Shown: positions 42,694-52,358 of the stretch, piece after piece | Layout of the letters: every line of letters starts with the position of its first letter | How positions within the stretch are numbered: the stretch's first letter is position 1 | NCBI RefSeq assembly: GCF_025685395.1 | Contig: NZ_JAGSYA010000004.1 | Coordinates: 1,488,001 to 1,552,000 of the forward strand | DNA: 64,000 nt | Origin: Terriglobus tenax | GTDB taxonomy: Bacteria; Acidobacteriota; Terriglobia; Terriglobales; Acidobacteriaceae | Direction of reading: 5' to 3' | Position numbers and translations under genes: made by a program | Notes under the pieces: model-generated | What the model was told of the DNA's origin: nothing | The model's input: only the letters and a program-made list of their open reading frames with translations | Databases searched by the model: none

Positions 42694-44556
42694 TTACCAG
42701 GTCTTCTCCCACACCTCAACCACCGGATACCGGTTGACCGCAGACGGCTGGTAGTTGGACCGCGTGATCCACCAGTCCAGGCGAGCCTGCGAATCTGCCG
42801 CGAACTTAGCATCCGAGGCCACCTTCTGCTGGAACTCGGCCAGCATCTGCGGATTTTCGGCAGCCACCTTGTTGGCAATCGGAACAGTCAGGTAGGCCGC
42901 GGCTCCAATGCGTCCCATCGTCTGGAAGATGGATCCGGCAAAGCCAATGCGCACCAGCGCATCCGGCGCTGCAGGATGCAGAAGCGCCATAATCAAACGC
43001 GCCCGCTGCTGCTTCATCGGCACGTACCATGAGCCCGCCGGGATATGCACCTTCTCCTTCACCGGCTTCATGGTGTAGTCCACCATCATGCCGCCCTCCA
43101 TCGCCGCGGTGGAGTACTTCACGTCGCTGAAGCGCCAGGTGTCGAACTCCTGGTCCATGTCCTTCGTCGTCTTCTCCATCACCACGCCATGCAGCTTCAG
43201 TTCGTCGGCAATCTCCTTCCATGCGGCAGGAATCAGCCAGCCAAGCGGCTCCTGTGCCTCGGCCGTGGTATCCACGCCGTCATGCATGGCAACTTCCACG
43301 TCGTCCTTCTCGGCGGTGTAGCGGATCACCGGTGTCCCGGTAATCTCCGAGTTGAAGGTCGCCGTCTTCAGCGAGTGATACACCAGCGGATGCGACCCCG
43401 CCGCCGTCTTACCAGCCAGGTACACCGGCGGAGCATTGCGGTCCCCGGCCATTGCGGCATACTTCTCATCCGCGGCTTTGATCGATGCCTTGAGCGCCGT
43501 GGGGTTCTCGGTCACAATGTCGATCGAATCCACCATAATGTCGAAGTCCGCCCACGCACGCGTCTTCGCATCCTTCAGGCTGTGCGTCTCCACCAGCAGC
43601 GCCGGACGATTCAATGCAGCGGCATACAGGTGTGAGTAACGCGGAGAGAAGACTTCCACAAAGAAGTCGCGCTTGCCATCGGGCGAGCGGCGCAGGGCTC
43701 CATACGGCGACACCATGTGACCGCCCGCCTCCATGCGCTTGTTCAGTTCAGGAATATAGCTGTTATTTACCCAGTCGCGCGTCGGCTCGCCCATTTCACC
43801 GTGGTGCGCCATATCCCAGGTCACGTCGTACTGATAGTCCGCACCATCGGTCACATGGTTGTCGAACATGAAGTCCGGCATCCATGCGTGGTACAGCGAA
43901 AGCCATCCCTTCATCTCCGGAGTCACCGCCTTCACATAATCGCGATTCAGGTTCAGCAACTGCGCATTCGGACGGGTGCCGGTAATCTGAGGACCATTCT
44001 GGTTCGCACGGTTGAAGCTGCCGCGATACTCATGGCCATCGACGTTGAAGACCGGAATCACCACAAAGATCGCCTTCTTCAGCCATGCCGCCTGGTGTTC
44101 GCGCTTCGTAATTACCATGTCGCGCACCAGCATCAGCGCGGTGTCCTTGCCTTCAATCTCACCGGAGTGAATGCCGCTCTGAATCAGGATGACCGCCTTA
44201 CCTGTCTTTGCCGCGGCAGCAGGGGTAAACGCCTTGTCCGACGAGACAATCGCCGCATACATCGGGCGACCCTCAGCCGTGGTGCCAAACTGCACCACCT
44301 TCACATACGGTGAACTCTTCTCAAACTTCCGCAACATGGCAATCGTCTCGGCATAGAGGCCGGTCTGCCGCCAGTCGGTCTTTTCACCGGTGGTCAGCCA
44401 GTCGGCCGAGGCTGCCTTGGTGCTGGCGGTCAACGTGGCTGCCTCCTTGGCCATGGGCGGCTCATACGCGGAGTGCGGCGCCAGCGCCTCGCGCTGGGCA
44501 AAAACCGGGGTAAAAGCAAGGCAAAGGCCAAGCGCGGCAAGACTGCGGGTGCGCAT
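42694..44556 (-). CDS. Secreted M14 family zinc carboxypeptidase
   Basis: 620 aa with signal peptide cut after VFA (20). M14 features: zinc ligands His130 and Glu133 in GIHSGEIEGKD, VFNVDGHEYRGSFNRANQNGP, third ligand His in FDNHVTDGADYQYD, and catalytic Glu in ALLVETHSLKDAKTRA. C-terminal half (350-620) is an extra beta-rich region with EKTTKDMDQEF. Removes C-terminal residues from peptides in the periplasm. AGGAG stands 8 nt before the start. Downstream of the TonB receptor, but separated by a terminator, so transcribed on its own. Confidence 0.9.
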   Translation of the reverse strand: MRTRSLAALGLCLAFTPVFAQREALAPHSAYEPPMAKEAATLTASTKAASADWLTTGEKTDWRQTGLYAETIAMLRKFEKSSPYVKVVQFGTTAEGRPMYAAIVSSDKAFTPAAAAKTGKAVILIQSGIHSGEIEGKDTALMLVRDMVITKREHQAAWLKKAIFVVIPVFNVDGHEYRGSFNRANQNGPQITGTRPNAQLLNLNRDYVKAVTPEMKGWLSLYHAWMPDFMFDNHVTDGADYQYDVTWDMAHHGEMGEPTRDWVNNSYIPELNKRMEAGGHMVSPYGALRRSPDGKRDFFVEVFSPRYSHLYAAALNRPALLVETHSLKDAKTRAWADFDIMVDSIDIVTENPTALKASIKAADEKYAAMAGDRNAPPVYLAGKTAAGSHPLVYHSLKTATFNSEITGTPVIRYTAEKDDVEVAMHDGVDTTAEAQEPLGWLIPAAWKEIADELKLHGVVMEKTTKDMDQEFDTWRFSDVKYSTAAMEGGMMVDYTMKPVKEKVHIPAGSWYVPMKQQRARLIMALLHPAAPDALVRIGFAGSIFQTMGRIGAAAYLTVPIANKVAAENPQMLAEFQQKVASDAKFAADSQARLDWWITRSNYQPSAVNRYPVVEVWEKTW

Positions 44557-44662
44557 AACGGGTTCTCCTGAAGATCTTGTTTGACTCTAAGGACGAAGAC
44601 GGGAGCCATCAGGACGCAACCAGTCACACGTCTCCCCTCAAAGTATCGAGCAATCCTCTCCC

Positions 44663-44701
44663 AAAAAGCAGCAGGGCGGCCCGTAAACCACCGGACCGCC
44701 C
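44663..44701 (-). terminator. Rho-independent terminator after the TonB receptor
   Basis: Read on the minus strand: stem GGGCGGTCCG / CGGGCCGCCC (44701-44692 and 44683-44674), loop of 8, then after a CTGCTGC a run of five T (44667-44663). Follows the receptor stop by 22 nt. Confidence 0.85.
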
Positions 44702-44723
44702 CTGCATGCGTCTTTCTATCGAT

Positions 44724-47700
44724 CTAGAACAGCAGTCTTGCTCCCAGCTGGATACGGCGATTCGGGAAGTAGCTGTTGCTGCCCAGAATCTTGCCGAAGT
44801 TGGCATTCGAAACAGCTCCCGTCGGCTGACCAAGGTTTGTCAGGTTGAAGACGTTCGTCACCTCGGCACGAAGCTGCAGCTTCACACGCTCGACAATCCC
44901 CACGTCGCGGAACAGGGACGCGTCCACGTTGCGCACTCCTGGGCCGTCAAGCGAGTTATAGCGGAAGGTTCCCGTCTGTCCGGCATCGCCCGCACCGCGG
45001 CAGGTTGAGGCTCCATTGGTCGCTCCCGGAGAAAAGACGCAGAAGGCGCTGGTATCGAACCACTGGTTCATCATGGCAACCCGTGAAGAACCATTGTCCA
45101 CCACCCGCGCTACCTTGCCCGGAAGAACATTTGGACGGTCATTGTTATTCCCGTCCGCATTGGTGTCAGAACCGGTCGTCACGTTGAAGGGCGCACCCGA
45201 CTGCAGCGTAACAATCGCCGACATCGTCCACCCGTTCAACGCACCGCGCACCGCCCGGTTATAGCGGCCGAAGTAATCGGTCTTCCACACGATCGAGGTC
45301 ACGCTGACATTCCGGATATCCGAGTCGGCCCGCTGCCGTTCCAGTTGCGGAAAATTGAAGTCCTCCAGCGGATTCTGCAGCGTGTTGTTTGCCATGTACG
45401 CGCTCCACATCGTCTTTGACCACGTGTAGAAGCTGCGCAGACTGATGTTCTTCGTCATGCGTTGGTCGAGCGTTACCTGCAGGCCGTTGTAGTTTGAAGT
45501 CTGTCCCGACTCAACCACGTACACCGACTTCAGCGTCGGGTCCGTTGCCGAACCTCCTGGCTGCAGCGGACGGCGGTTGTCCACATTTGAGGTCGTATTC
45601 GAGCTGGGGGCCGCGGAGTTATACACCGGGTAGTTGTGGTCAAAGAACAGTGGCAGCTTGCGGCTCAGCGAAGCCACGTAGCTCAGCGTCAGCGCCGTCG
45701 AGCGACTGATCTGCTGCTGCACGCCAAAGTTGATCTGGTAGTTATACGGCCACTTGTAGTTCGGGTCCATCGTCACAAGACCGGCAGGCTTGGTAAAACG
45801 CGGCGCCTTCGGATCAAACGTATACGGGTATGGCGATACCCCACCGGGAAACTCTGCCGTATCCGTGGCATACGGATTCGCCAGCGAAACTACCTTGTTG
45901 TACTGCTGGCGGATCGCATACGGCTGGTTGTTCGAAGGATACTGCCACTCGTTGCCACCAATCGTTCCGAAGAAGAGGCCAGCCGCACCGCGAACAACCG
46001 TCTTGCCATTGCCAAAGGCATCGAAGGCAAAACCAAAGCGCGGCGACACATGGTTGTAAGGCGTCGGAGCTCCGGTCTCAGGCACACCCGGATCGCCCGG
46101 GAACAAGAGACCGGTAGGCGCAGAAGGAACAACAACGCTCTGCACACCTGCCCTGAAGTTTGACTGACGGCGCAGTGAATCCGTCGGAGCCGTCTGCACG
46201 TCATAGCGCAGACCCAGGTTCAGCGTGAGCCGCGGAATCAGGCGCCAGTCATCCTGCGCGAAGAAGCCGTAGTTCCAGTAATTCGCATTGGCATACACGG
46301 TGGAGTCCTGGTTCATCGTATTCGGACGGCCCAGCAGAAAATCCGAAAGCGAGATGCCCGTACGCGCGCTCGCAGTGCTGGTGAACGCGAAAACACCGTA
46401 GTTGTTCAGCAGCGTCTGCAGCATGTCCTTCTCAAGCGAGATCTCGCCGCCTGCCGCGAGGGTGTGCTTCCCTTTCGTTGTGCTCACCACATCCCGCAAC
46501 TGGTAAACATTCGCTCCGGCCAGCGGACCGGAGATCGATTGCCCCAGCGTGAACCAGTTGGCCACGGCAATCTGCGGAAGCTGCTTGGCTCCCTGAATCT
46601 GGAAGGTAGAACCCAGGTCTCCCAGGCTGATGGCAGGCGTGTTCACACGGCCACCGATCTGGCGCGTATACCCAAGCCAGAGCTGGTTCACCGTGCTTGC
46701 TGACAGAATCCAGGTGTCGCTGATGTTGGCGTTCTGCTGACGCCAGTTGAAATTCTGCATCGACCAGCCCGCAATCGTCGATCCGGGATTCTGCTGGCTG
46801 TTGCCGTTGCTCTGGAAGTAGCTCGCCGTAATACGGTGCGAAGCCACTGGCTGATAGTCCCCCTTGATCAGGAACTCGTCGGTAACATACGCAAGCTTCA
46901 AAGGGTCGGTGCGCGTATTCACCGTGTCTGTAGAACGGCCAACAGGATTCGGCAAAGGAACGTAGCGATCCAGAATCGTCTTGGCGACTGGATCGAAACT
47001 GGCCACCGGAACGATATTGCCTGCATATGCTCCGCTGCGGTCAGGCCTGCACAGCACAAACTGGTTCGCATTCACAACGCGGCACGTGCTCTGGCTGCCG
47101 GAGGTTGGCAGGTTCGCACTAAAGTCGCCCGCACGCTGCGCCGCCGTGGGAACCAGAGCGCTCAGTGTGCTGGTGGTGCTCTGCCGCAGTCCGCCATAGC
47201 TGCCAAAGAAGAAGAGCTTGTCATGCAGAATAGGACCGCCAAGCGTCGCGCCAAACTGGTTGCGATGATATGGGGTCTGGCTCTTGGGAATACCGTTATG
47301 TGTCGTCGCAATCAGCGAAGTGTTCCTTACAAACTCAAAGATGGATCCATGCACCTGGTTGGTTCCGCTCTTCGTAATCACGCTTACGAAGCCGGCTGAC
47401 GAACGGCCATACTGCGCGCTGAAGTTACTGGTCTGCACCGTGAACTCGCGGATCGCATCCGGGTTCGGCAGAATATTACCCGTGTTGCGAAGACCGGTCA
47501 TGTTCGTGCCGCCATCCAGGTAATAGCTGATCTGGCCAACCGTGCCATCCGTCGATCCGTTGATCAGCGTGTGCTGTTCCGGAAAGCCTGTGTTGTTCAC
47601 GTTCGTCGTCAACTGCACACCGGGCGTCAGCGTCAGCAGCTGGTACACATCGCGTCCGACCAGCGGAAGGTTGTCCACCTCACGATTGTCGATCGTTCGC

Positions 47701-48104
47701 CCCAGTGTGGCATTGGTGGTATTGACCTGTGGCAGATCACCCGTCACCGTCACCACCTCCGTCACCTCACCCACGGCAAGCTGAGCGTCCAGCGTAGCCG
47801 TGTCCAGGATGCGAAGCGTGATGCCTTCGCGTTTGAACTCCTTGAAGCCGGTCGCCGTCACCTTCATCGAGTAAGGACCAACCGGCAGAAACTCCGCGCG
47901 GAAGACACCATCCTCTTTCGTCGTTACAGTTCGGGTGAAGTTGGTATCGGTCTGTGTCAGCACCACGGTCGCTCCAGGCACCGCATCATTCGCCACGGTC
48001 GTCACCGTGCCAACAACGGTTGTCGTGCTTACCTGCCCATACAGTGCGGTTCCGAAAAGAACCACAGTCACCAGGAGAAGAAATTTACTGATTCGTACTG
48101 CCAT
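44724..48104 (-). CDS. Oar-like TonB-dependent receptor of the LacI-linked locus
   Basis: 1126 aa. Signal peptide (1-23), carboxypeptidase-regulatory-like domain (24-115, VVGTVTTVANDAVPGATVVLT), plug domain (DNLPLVGRDVYQLLTLTPGVQ, NPDAIREFTVQTSNFSAQYGR), and a large barrel ending RIQLGARLLF. Start has GGAGGG 8 nt before it. In acidobacteria this family imports oligosaccharides or larger debris, with each receptor next to enzymes. It is 48 nt after the heparinase-like gene on the same strand, so it belongs to that operon; a terminator follows. Confidence 0.92.
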   Translation of the reverse strand: MAVRISKFLLLVTVVLFGTALYGQVSTTTVVGTVTTVANDAVPGATVVLTQTDTNFTRTVTTKEDGVFRAEFLPVGPYSMKVTATGFKEFKREGITLRILDTATLDAQLAVGEVTEVVTVTGDLPQVNTTNATLGRTIDNREVDNLPLVGRDVYQLLTLTPGVQLTTNVNNTGFPEQHTLINGSTDGTVGQISYYLDGGTNMTGLRNTGNILPNPDAIREFTVQTSNFSAQYGRSSAGFVSVITKSGTNQVHGSIFEFVRNTSLIATTHNGIPKSQTPYHRNQFGATLGGPILHDKLFFFGSYGGLRQSTTSTLSALVPTAAQRAGDFSANLPTSGSQSTCRVVNANQFVLCRPDRSGAYAGNIVPVASFDPVAKTILDRYVPLPNPVGRSTDTVNTRTDPLKLAYVTDEFLIKGDYQPVASHRITASYFQSNGNSQQNPGSTIAGWSMQNFNWRQQNANISDTWILSASTVNQLWLGYTRQIGGRVNTPAISLGDLGSTFQIQGAKQLPQIAVANWFTLGQSISGPLAGANVYQLRDVVSTTKGKHTLAAGGEISLEKDMLQTLLNNYGVFAFTSTASARTGISLSDFLLGRPNTMNQDSTVYANANYWNYGFFAQDDWRLIPRLTLNLGLRYDVQTAPTDSLRRQSNFRAGVQSVVVPSAPTGLLFPGDPGVPETGAPTPYNHVSPRFGFAFDAFGNGKTVVRGAAGLFFGTIGGNEWQYPSNNQPYAIRQQYNKVVSLANPYATDTAEFPGGVSPYPYTFDPKAPRFTKPAGLVTMDPNYKWPYNYQINFGVQQQISRSTALTLSYVASLSRKLPLFFDHNYPVYNSAAPSSNTTSNVDNRRPLQPGGSATDPTLKSVYVVESGQTSNYNGLQVTLDQRMTKNISLRSFYTWSKTMWSAYMANNTLQNPLEDFNFPQLERQRADSDIRNVSVTSIVWKTDYFGRYNRAVRGALNGWTMSAIVTLQSGAPFNVTTGSDTNADGNNNDRPNVLPGKVARVVDNGSSRVAMMNQWFDTSAFCVFSPGATNGASTCRGAGDAGQTGTFRYNSLDGPGVRNVDASLFRDVGIVERVKLQLRAEVTNVFNLTNLGQPTGAVSNANFGKILGSNSYFPNRRIQLGARLLF

Positions 48105-48152
48105 TGTCAGACCCTCCGCTGCGCAACTACGCGTGCGCCTTACCTGTCGTGC

Positions 48153-50147
48153 TTAAAACTGAAGCTTCCATTCAAATGTCGTGCTGCTGGCCGGATGTGT
48201 TGTCGTTGCTTCGATACGCTCTCCGCGCTTCTCAAGCTGCCCCTTGTCCACTGATCCGGGAATACCAGGCCCCATCACAATGTTTGGCTTCACCTGTCCC
48301 TCGGCATCCTTGGGGGCAAGCAAGGTCGCCGTCAGTTTGACCGTGGAAGAAAGCACGGGATGCAGCACAAACCGGTTCTTCGCGACGGCATCAATACTTC
48401 CGTCGGCATGCACGGCCTCCGTGTACAGGTGGTCGCCGTCAGCCACAATCTCATCGTGCACAGTTGCAGTACCTGTAGATGTCACTTGGAAGGTCCGCTT
48501 GTACTGCTTCAGTCCCAGCGCTGGCACATATGCAGCCGCACCTTCCCCCGTGACCGTGAATCCGTTCTTCGTAAAGTTCGCCGAGGCAATTCGCACCTGG
48601 TTCAGACGGTCGTAGTCATACTTCGCCCACGCATCATGCCCAACACCATCCGTGCCCTGCCCATGTCCATCCACCAGCAGCGTGTTGTGATCAATCGTCT
48701 TCGGCACGCCTGCGTAGCCTGAGTCGCCGGTCAGATAGGCTCCATGCGCCCAAAGAATGAAGCTATTCACATCCGGATGCGCGTGGCCCTGCTCAAAGTG
48801 CCAGTCGGGAAGCTGCTTCTTCAAGTCAGCCGCGGCATGGCCTTCCGCCGGACCGCTCTTGAATGCGGCAGCCGTTGCATTCTTTCCCCAGTCACTGCGC
48901 CAGTAGGCAACATCGTGATCGCGGAACCAGTGATACGTGGGGATGCTCTCCATTGGCGCAGACTTCAGGGAAGGATCGCGCCATACCAGGTCCCACCACT
49001 CTTCCTGGCCGGTGTGTCCCTGGCTCTTCATCCAATCGGCAACGCCCTGGATCTCCGGGCTGTGAAAACGCGCGGCAAGATCATACAGAAGGTTGTAGTT
49101 ACTCTCGAAGTTTCCCTCGGGATGGCTACGCTCATAGTCCTCGCCTTTACGCGAACGCGTCACTCCGCCTTCGAACACATCGCCGAAGTCGAACATCATC
49201 TCGCCGCCGGGCGTCAGACTGTGCGCAGCGTATAGGTAGGTCTGGCGCAGACCGGGCTGGTCAAACAGGTCTTCGCCGGTGGCATGACGCAGCGCGTCCA
49301 GGTAATGAATGATCCATGGCGTTGCAAAAACCCAGTACTCGAAGCCTTCAAAGTAATAGCCGTCTTTTGAATAGGTCTTCAACACACGGTCATAGATGGC
49401 GCGCGAAAGCGCGGCCCATTGCTGCGCCTCCGGCACCTCGCCATACAGCGCATACGACGCTACGGCCAGGCCTGCAATCGGGATAAATGTGTGGTTCTGG
49501 CTATAGCTCCACGTGCGACCCGGTTTCGGTGCGAAGTAGTCATACAGCGGACGCGCATGTTCGGCAAGGCAGTCGCGGTATTTTGCGCGCTCCTGCGGCG
49601 TCAGTTCGTTGTAGAGAAGGTCATAGGCGAGGCCCATCGCGTATAGCAGGTGACCTGCGGCCAGATCGACATTCGGCTTGCTCCAGCTATAACCCCAGAT
49701 CTTGTAGCTCACCGCCGCATCCATATAACGCCGCAACCCGGCGAGCACCTTTGGGTCATGTTCGATCGAATACACGAACGCCGCCTCGGCAATCGCGAAC
49801 GCCACATCGTTCTGCGCACGGCGCTTCTCTGCAGGCGGAGGAGGAGGATCACCCTTGAAGATGCGCAGGTTCGCAAGACGCTGCTGCCAGAACTCTTTCT
49901 GATCACCATGCGCCCTGGTGCGCAGTGCATCCAACTCTTGCGAGGTGAAGTAGACACGCGGATGCACATCGGAAAGCTCTGGCTTCAGGGACGAGTGCAA
50001 CTGCTTCATCTCGTCCACCAGGTAGGCCTTTTTCCCGCCCGTATCCTTGGGTCCCAGGGATTCCTCCGCGCTTTGCCCATACGCCACTGCGCCCCCTGCC
50101 ACGCCCGCGATAAGCGCCGCCGCCGCTGTCCATCGAAGCATCATCAT
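48153..50147 (-). CDS. Heparinase II/III-type polysaccharide lyase
   Basis: 664 aa. Signal peptide (1-24), an alpha6-toroid N-terminal domain (DVHPRVYFTSQELDALR... through SYSQNHTFIPIAGLAVASYALYG), and a heparinase II/III beta-sandwich C-terminal domain beginning near WHFEQGHAHPDVNSFILW. Catalytic candidates: Asn-His in NHTFIP, Tyr near GYYFEGFEYW, and His in GHAHPD. Cleaves uronic-acid polymers by beta-elimination (alginate lyase and heparinase share the fold); PL15/PL17/PL21-like, family not fixable here. Start at the first of three ATGs (50145) with AAGG upstream. LacI-site 1 lies 28 nt before it; the TonB receptor follows in the operon. Confidence 0.86.
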   Translation of the reverse strand: MMMLRWTAAAALIAGVAGGAVAYGQSAEESLGPKDTGGKKAYLVDEMKQLHSSLKPELSDVHPRVYFTSQELDALRTRAHGDQKEFWQQRLANLRIFKGDPPPPPAEKRRAQNDVAFAIAEAAFVYSIEHDPKVLAGLRRYMDAAVSYKIWGYSWSKPNVDLAAGHLLYAMGLAYDLLYNELTPQERAKYRDCLAEHARPLYDYFAPKPGRTWSYSQNHTFIPIAGLAVASYALYGEVPEAQQWAALSRAIYDRVLKTYSKDGYYFEGFEYWVFATPWIIHYLDALRHATGEDLFDQPGLRQTYLYAAHSLTPGGEMMFDFGDVFEGGVTRSRKGEDYERSHPEGNFESNYNLLYDLAARFHSPEIQGVADWMKSQGHTGQEEWWDLVWRDPSLKSAPMESIPTYHWFRDHDVAYWRSDWGKNATAAAFKSGPAEGHAAADLKKQLPDWHFEQGHAHPDVNSFILWAHGAYLTGDSGYAGVPKTIDHNTLLVDGHGQGTDGVGHDAWAKYDYDRLNQVRIASANFTKNGFTVTGEGAAAYVPALGLKQYKRTFQVTSTGTATVHDEIVADGDHLYTEAVHADGSIDAVAKNRFVLHPVLSSTVKLTATLLAPKDAEGQVKPNIVMGPGIPGSVDKGQLEKRGERIEATTTHPASSTTFEWKLQF

Positions 50148-50175
50148 TGTGCTTGCCTTCGCACCGCGAATATGT

Positions 50176-50189
50176 GTTATCGTTATCAC
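50176..50189. promoter_or_regulatory. Putative LacI operator, site 1
   Basis: GTTATCGTTATCAC between the divergent lyase and MFS genes; 13 of 14 bases equal the site at 54128-54141. Central CG, imperfect dyad, as in LacI/GalR operators. 28 nt before the lyase start. Confidence 0.7.
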
Positions 50190-50244
50190 CCGAAGCACAC
50201 TACATGAGTTTGTGCGCGGAAGACAAGTCCAAATTTATGCAGTG

Positions 50245-51564
50245 ATGCCGATGGGGAACGGAAACGCCAACATGTCTATGCATTCCACGCACTTATCGAA
50301 CGGCGCCACCCGTCCCATCCGTGGTCTGCGCTGGTACATCATCGGCCTGATCTTCATTGCTACCTGTATCAACTACATTGACCGCAGCAGCATCGGACTC
50401 CTCTTCACGCGCTTCGGTGCGGAAATCCACGTCTCGCGCGAGGCCTACGGCTGGGTTGGCGCCATGCTGTTGCTCGCCTACACCGTCAGCCAAAGCGTTT
50501 CCGGCCGCATTTATGACCGCTACGGCGCGCGCGTGGGATTCACGCTCTCCATCGTCATATGGTGCATCGCGGCAATGGGTCACTCTCTTATCACCGGCTT
50601 CGCCAGCTTCGCGGCAGCGTCGTTTTTTCTCGGACTTGGAGAAGCTGGCAACTGGCCCGGAGCCGCAAAGGTTGTAGCAGAATGGTTTCCTCAACGCGAA
50701 CGCGCCGTTGGCATGGCCATCTTCAATGGCGGAGCCTCTATGGGAGGAGTCATCGGTCCTCCTTTCGTCGCAGCCGTCCTTGAGCCCTTCTTCGGCTGGC
50801 GCACCACCTTCGTCATTCTCGGCGCTCTCGGCTTCTTCTGGCTGGCGGCATGGCTGATGATCTATCGTCCCGCCAGCAGCCATCCACGTCTCTCCGCGCA
50901 AGAACGCACGCTCATCCTTGACGGCCGCACAGCACAGCCCACGCTCGTGGCGCCCTCTCTCAAAGAGATTCTTCGCCACCGCCAGACATGGGGAATCCTC
51001 GCAGCGCGCCTGCTGGTAGATCCCATCTGGTGGCTCTATATCCTGTGGCTTCCCACCTATCTGAAAGATGTGCATCACCTTTCGCTGAAAGACATCGGTG
51101 CCTTTCAATGGGCACCCTATCTATGCGCGGCCATCGGATCGCTCTTCGGCGGATGGCTCGCCGGACGACTCATCACCCGCGGCCGCTCCGTAAATACCGC
51201 ACGCAAAATCGTCATCGGAGCCGCCGCATGCCTGATGCCCTTCGGCATCCTGGCGGCACACGTTCACAGCACCGGGGCAGCATTGGCATGCATCGCCGTC
51301 GTGCTTTTCGGCTTCCAGATGTGGATCTCCAACGTGCAAACGCTGCCGAGCGATTTCTTCTCAAGCTCGTCCGTCGGCTCTGTTGCTGGCCTGGGCGGAA
51401 CCGCCGCGGGCCTTAGCAGTCTTTTCTTTAACCTCTGCACCGGATGGCTGGTCACACACCTTGGCTACGGCTTCGTACTCACGCTCGCCGGCGTTCTTGG
51501 GCCAGTCGGTGCCATCGTTCTGTTCCTTCTCATCGGCCCAATCAAACACATTCAACACGCATAA
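50245..51564 (+). CDS. MFS transporter, ExuT/hexuronate type
   Basis: 439 aa, twelve helices. Anion:cation symporter group: YIIGLIFIATCINYIDRSSIG at the start, RYGARVGFTLSIVIWC in the 2-3 loop, and GLGEAGNWPGAAKVVAEWFPQRER, a motif strongly conserved in ExuT and related sugar-acid carriers. Imports hexuronates or their unsaturated derivatives across the inner membrane. Start at ATG 50245 (a GTG 3 nt before it and ATGs at 50251 and 50272 are alternatives; no clear ribosome binding site). The SDR follows after 30 nt. Confidence 0.9.
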   Translation: MPMGNGNANMSMHSTHLSNGATRPIRGLRWYIIGLIFIATCINYIDRSSIGLLFTRFGAEIHVSREAYGWVGAMLLLAYTVSQSVSGRIYDRYGARVGFTLSIVIWCIAAMGHSLITGFASFAAASFFLGLGEAGNWPGAAKVVAEWFPQRERAVGMAIFNGGASMGGVIGPPFVAAVLEPFFGWRTTFVILGALGFFWLAAWLMIYRPASSHPRLSAQERTLILDGRTAQPTLVAPSLKEILRHRQTWGILAARLLVDPIWWLYILWLPTYLKDVHHLSLKDIGAFQWAPYLCAAIGSLFGGWLAGRLITRGRSVNTARKIVIGAAACLMPFGILAAHVHSTGAALACIAVVLFGFQMWISNVQTLPSDFFSSSSVGSVAGLGGTAAGLSSLFFNLCTGWLVTHLGYGFVLTLAGVLGPVGAIVLFLLIGPIKHIQHA

Positions 51565-51594
51565 CGAACTTCCACAAAAAGGGGACCTTTCTTC

Positions 51595-52347
51595 ATGGCA
51601 GCAACACTGGACAATCAACTGGCAATCGTCTTCGGCGGCGGCCGCGATATTGGCGCCGCGATCGCAATTGAGCTGGCCTCGCGCGGAGCAGATGTTGCCC
51701 TCAGCTATCACAGCTCTGAGCCATCCAGGGTGATTGCCGCCATTGAAGCAAAAGGCAAAATCTGCCGCGCCTATCCGGTGGATGCACTCGACACCGCCGC
51801 GGTGCGCAGCTTCATCACCAGCGCAGCCAACGACTTCGCCCGCCCGGTCGGCGTGCTGGTCAATGTTGTCGGCGGTCTCGTGGCTCGCAAAAAAATGGAA
51901 GAGATGGACGATGACTTCTGGGACTATGTACTCGCTCTCAACGTCCGTTCCGTCTTTGCCGCGACGCAGGCCGCACTGCCTGTAATGAGCGATGAAGGTG
52001 CCATCGTCAACGTCGCGTCGCAGGCTGGCCGCGATGGCGGCGGCCCGGGCGGCATCGCCTATGGAGCCTCAAAAGGTGCGCTCATGTCGATGACGCGCGG
52101 CCTTGCAAAGGAACTGGGACCACGTCGCATCCGCGTAAACGCCGTATGCCCCGGCATGATCGCCACAAAGTTCCATGACGACTTCACCAAGCCCGAGGTT
52201 CGCCAGCGCGTAGCCGGCATGACGCCGCTCGGCCGCGAAGGCAAGGCAGAAGAGGTCGCCACCCTGGTCGCCTTCCTCGCCAGCGAAGACGCGGCCTTCG
52301 TCAACGGCACGAATGTCGACATCAACGGCGGCATCCTCTTCAGCTAA
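51595..52347 (+). CDS. SDR family oxidoreductase, possible uronate reductase
   Basis: 250 aa. Classical short-chain dehydrogenase: cofactor loop IVFGGGRDIGAAIAIELAS, NVVGG, catalytic Ser in VNVASQAGRD, YGASK (Tyr, Lys), then PGMIATKFHDDF. Next to a lyase and a hexuronate-type carrier it is best read as a 4-deoxy-L-erythro-5-hexoseulose uronate reductase or other ulosonate reductase, but this is inference; the fold alone is not specific. GGGGAC precedes the start. The hydrolase gene follows after 11 nt. Confidence 0.85.
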   Translation: MAATLDNQLAIVFGGGRDIGAAIAIELASRGADVALSYHSSEPSRVIAAIEAKGKICRAYPVDALDTAAVRSFITSAANDFARPVGVLVNVVGGLVARKKMEEMDDDFWDYVLALNVRSVFAATQAALPVMSDEGAIVNVASQAGRDGGGPGGIAYGASKGALMSMTRGLAKELGPRRIRVNAVCPGMIATKFHDDFTKPEVRQRVAGMTPLGREGKAEEVATLVAFLASEDAAFVNGTNVDINGGILFS

Positions 52348-52358
52348 GGAGCGTTTCC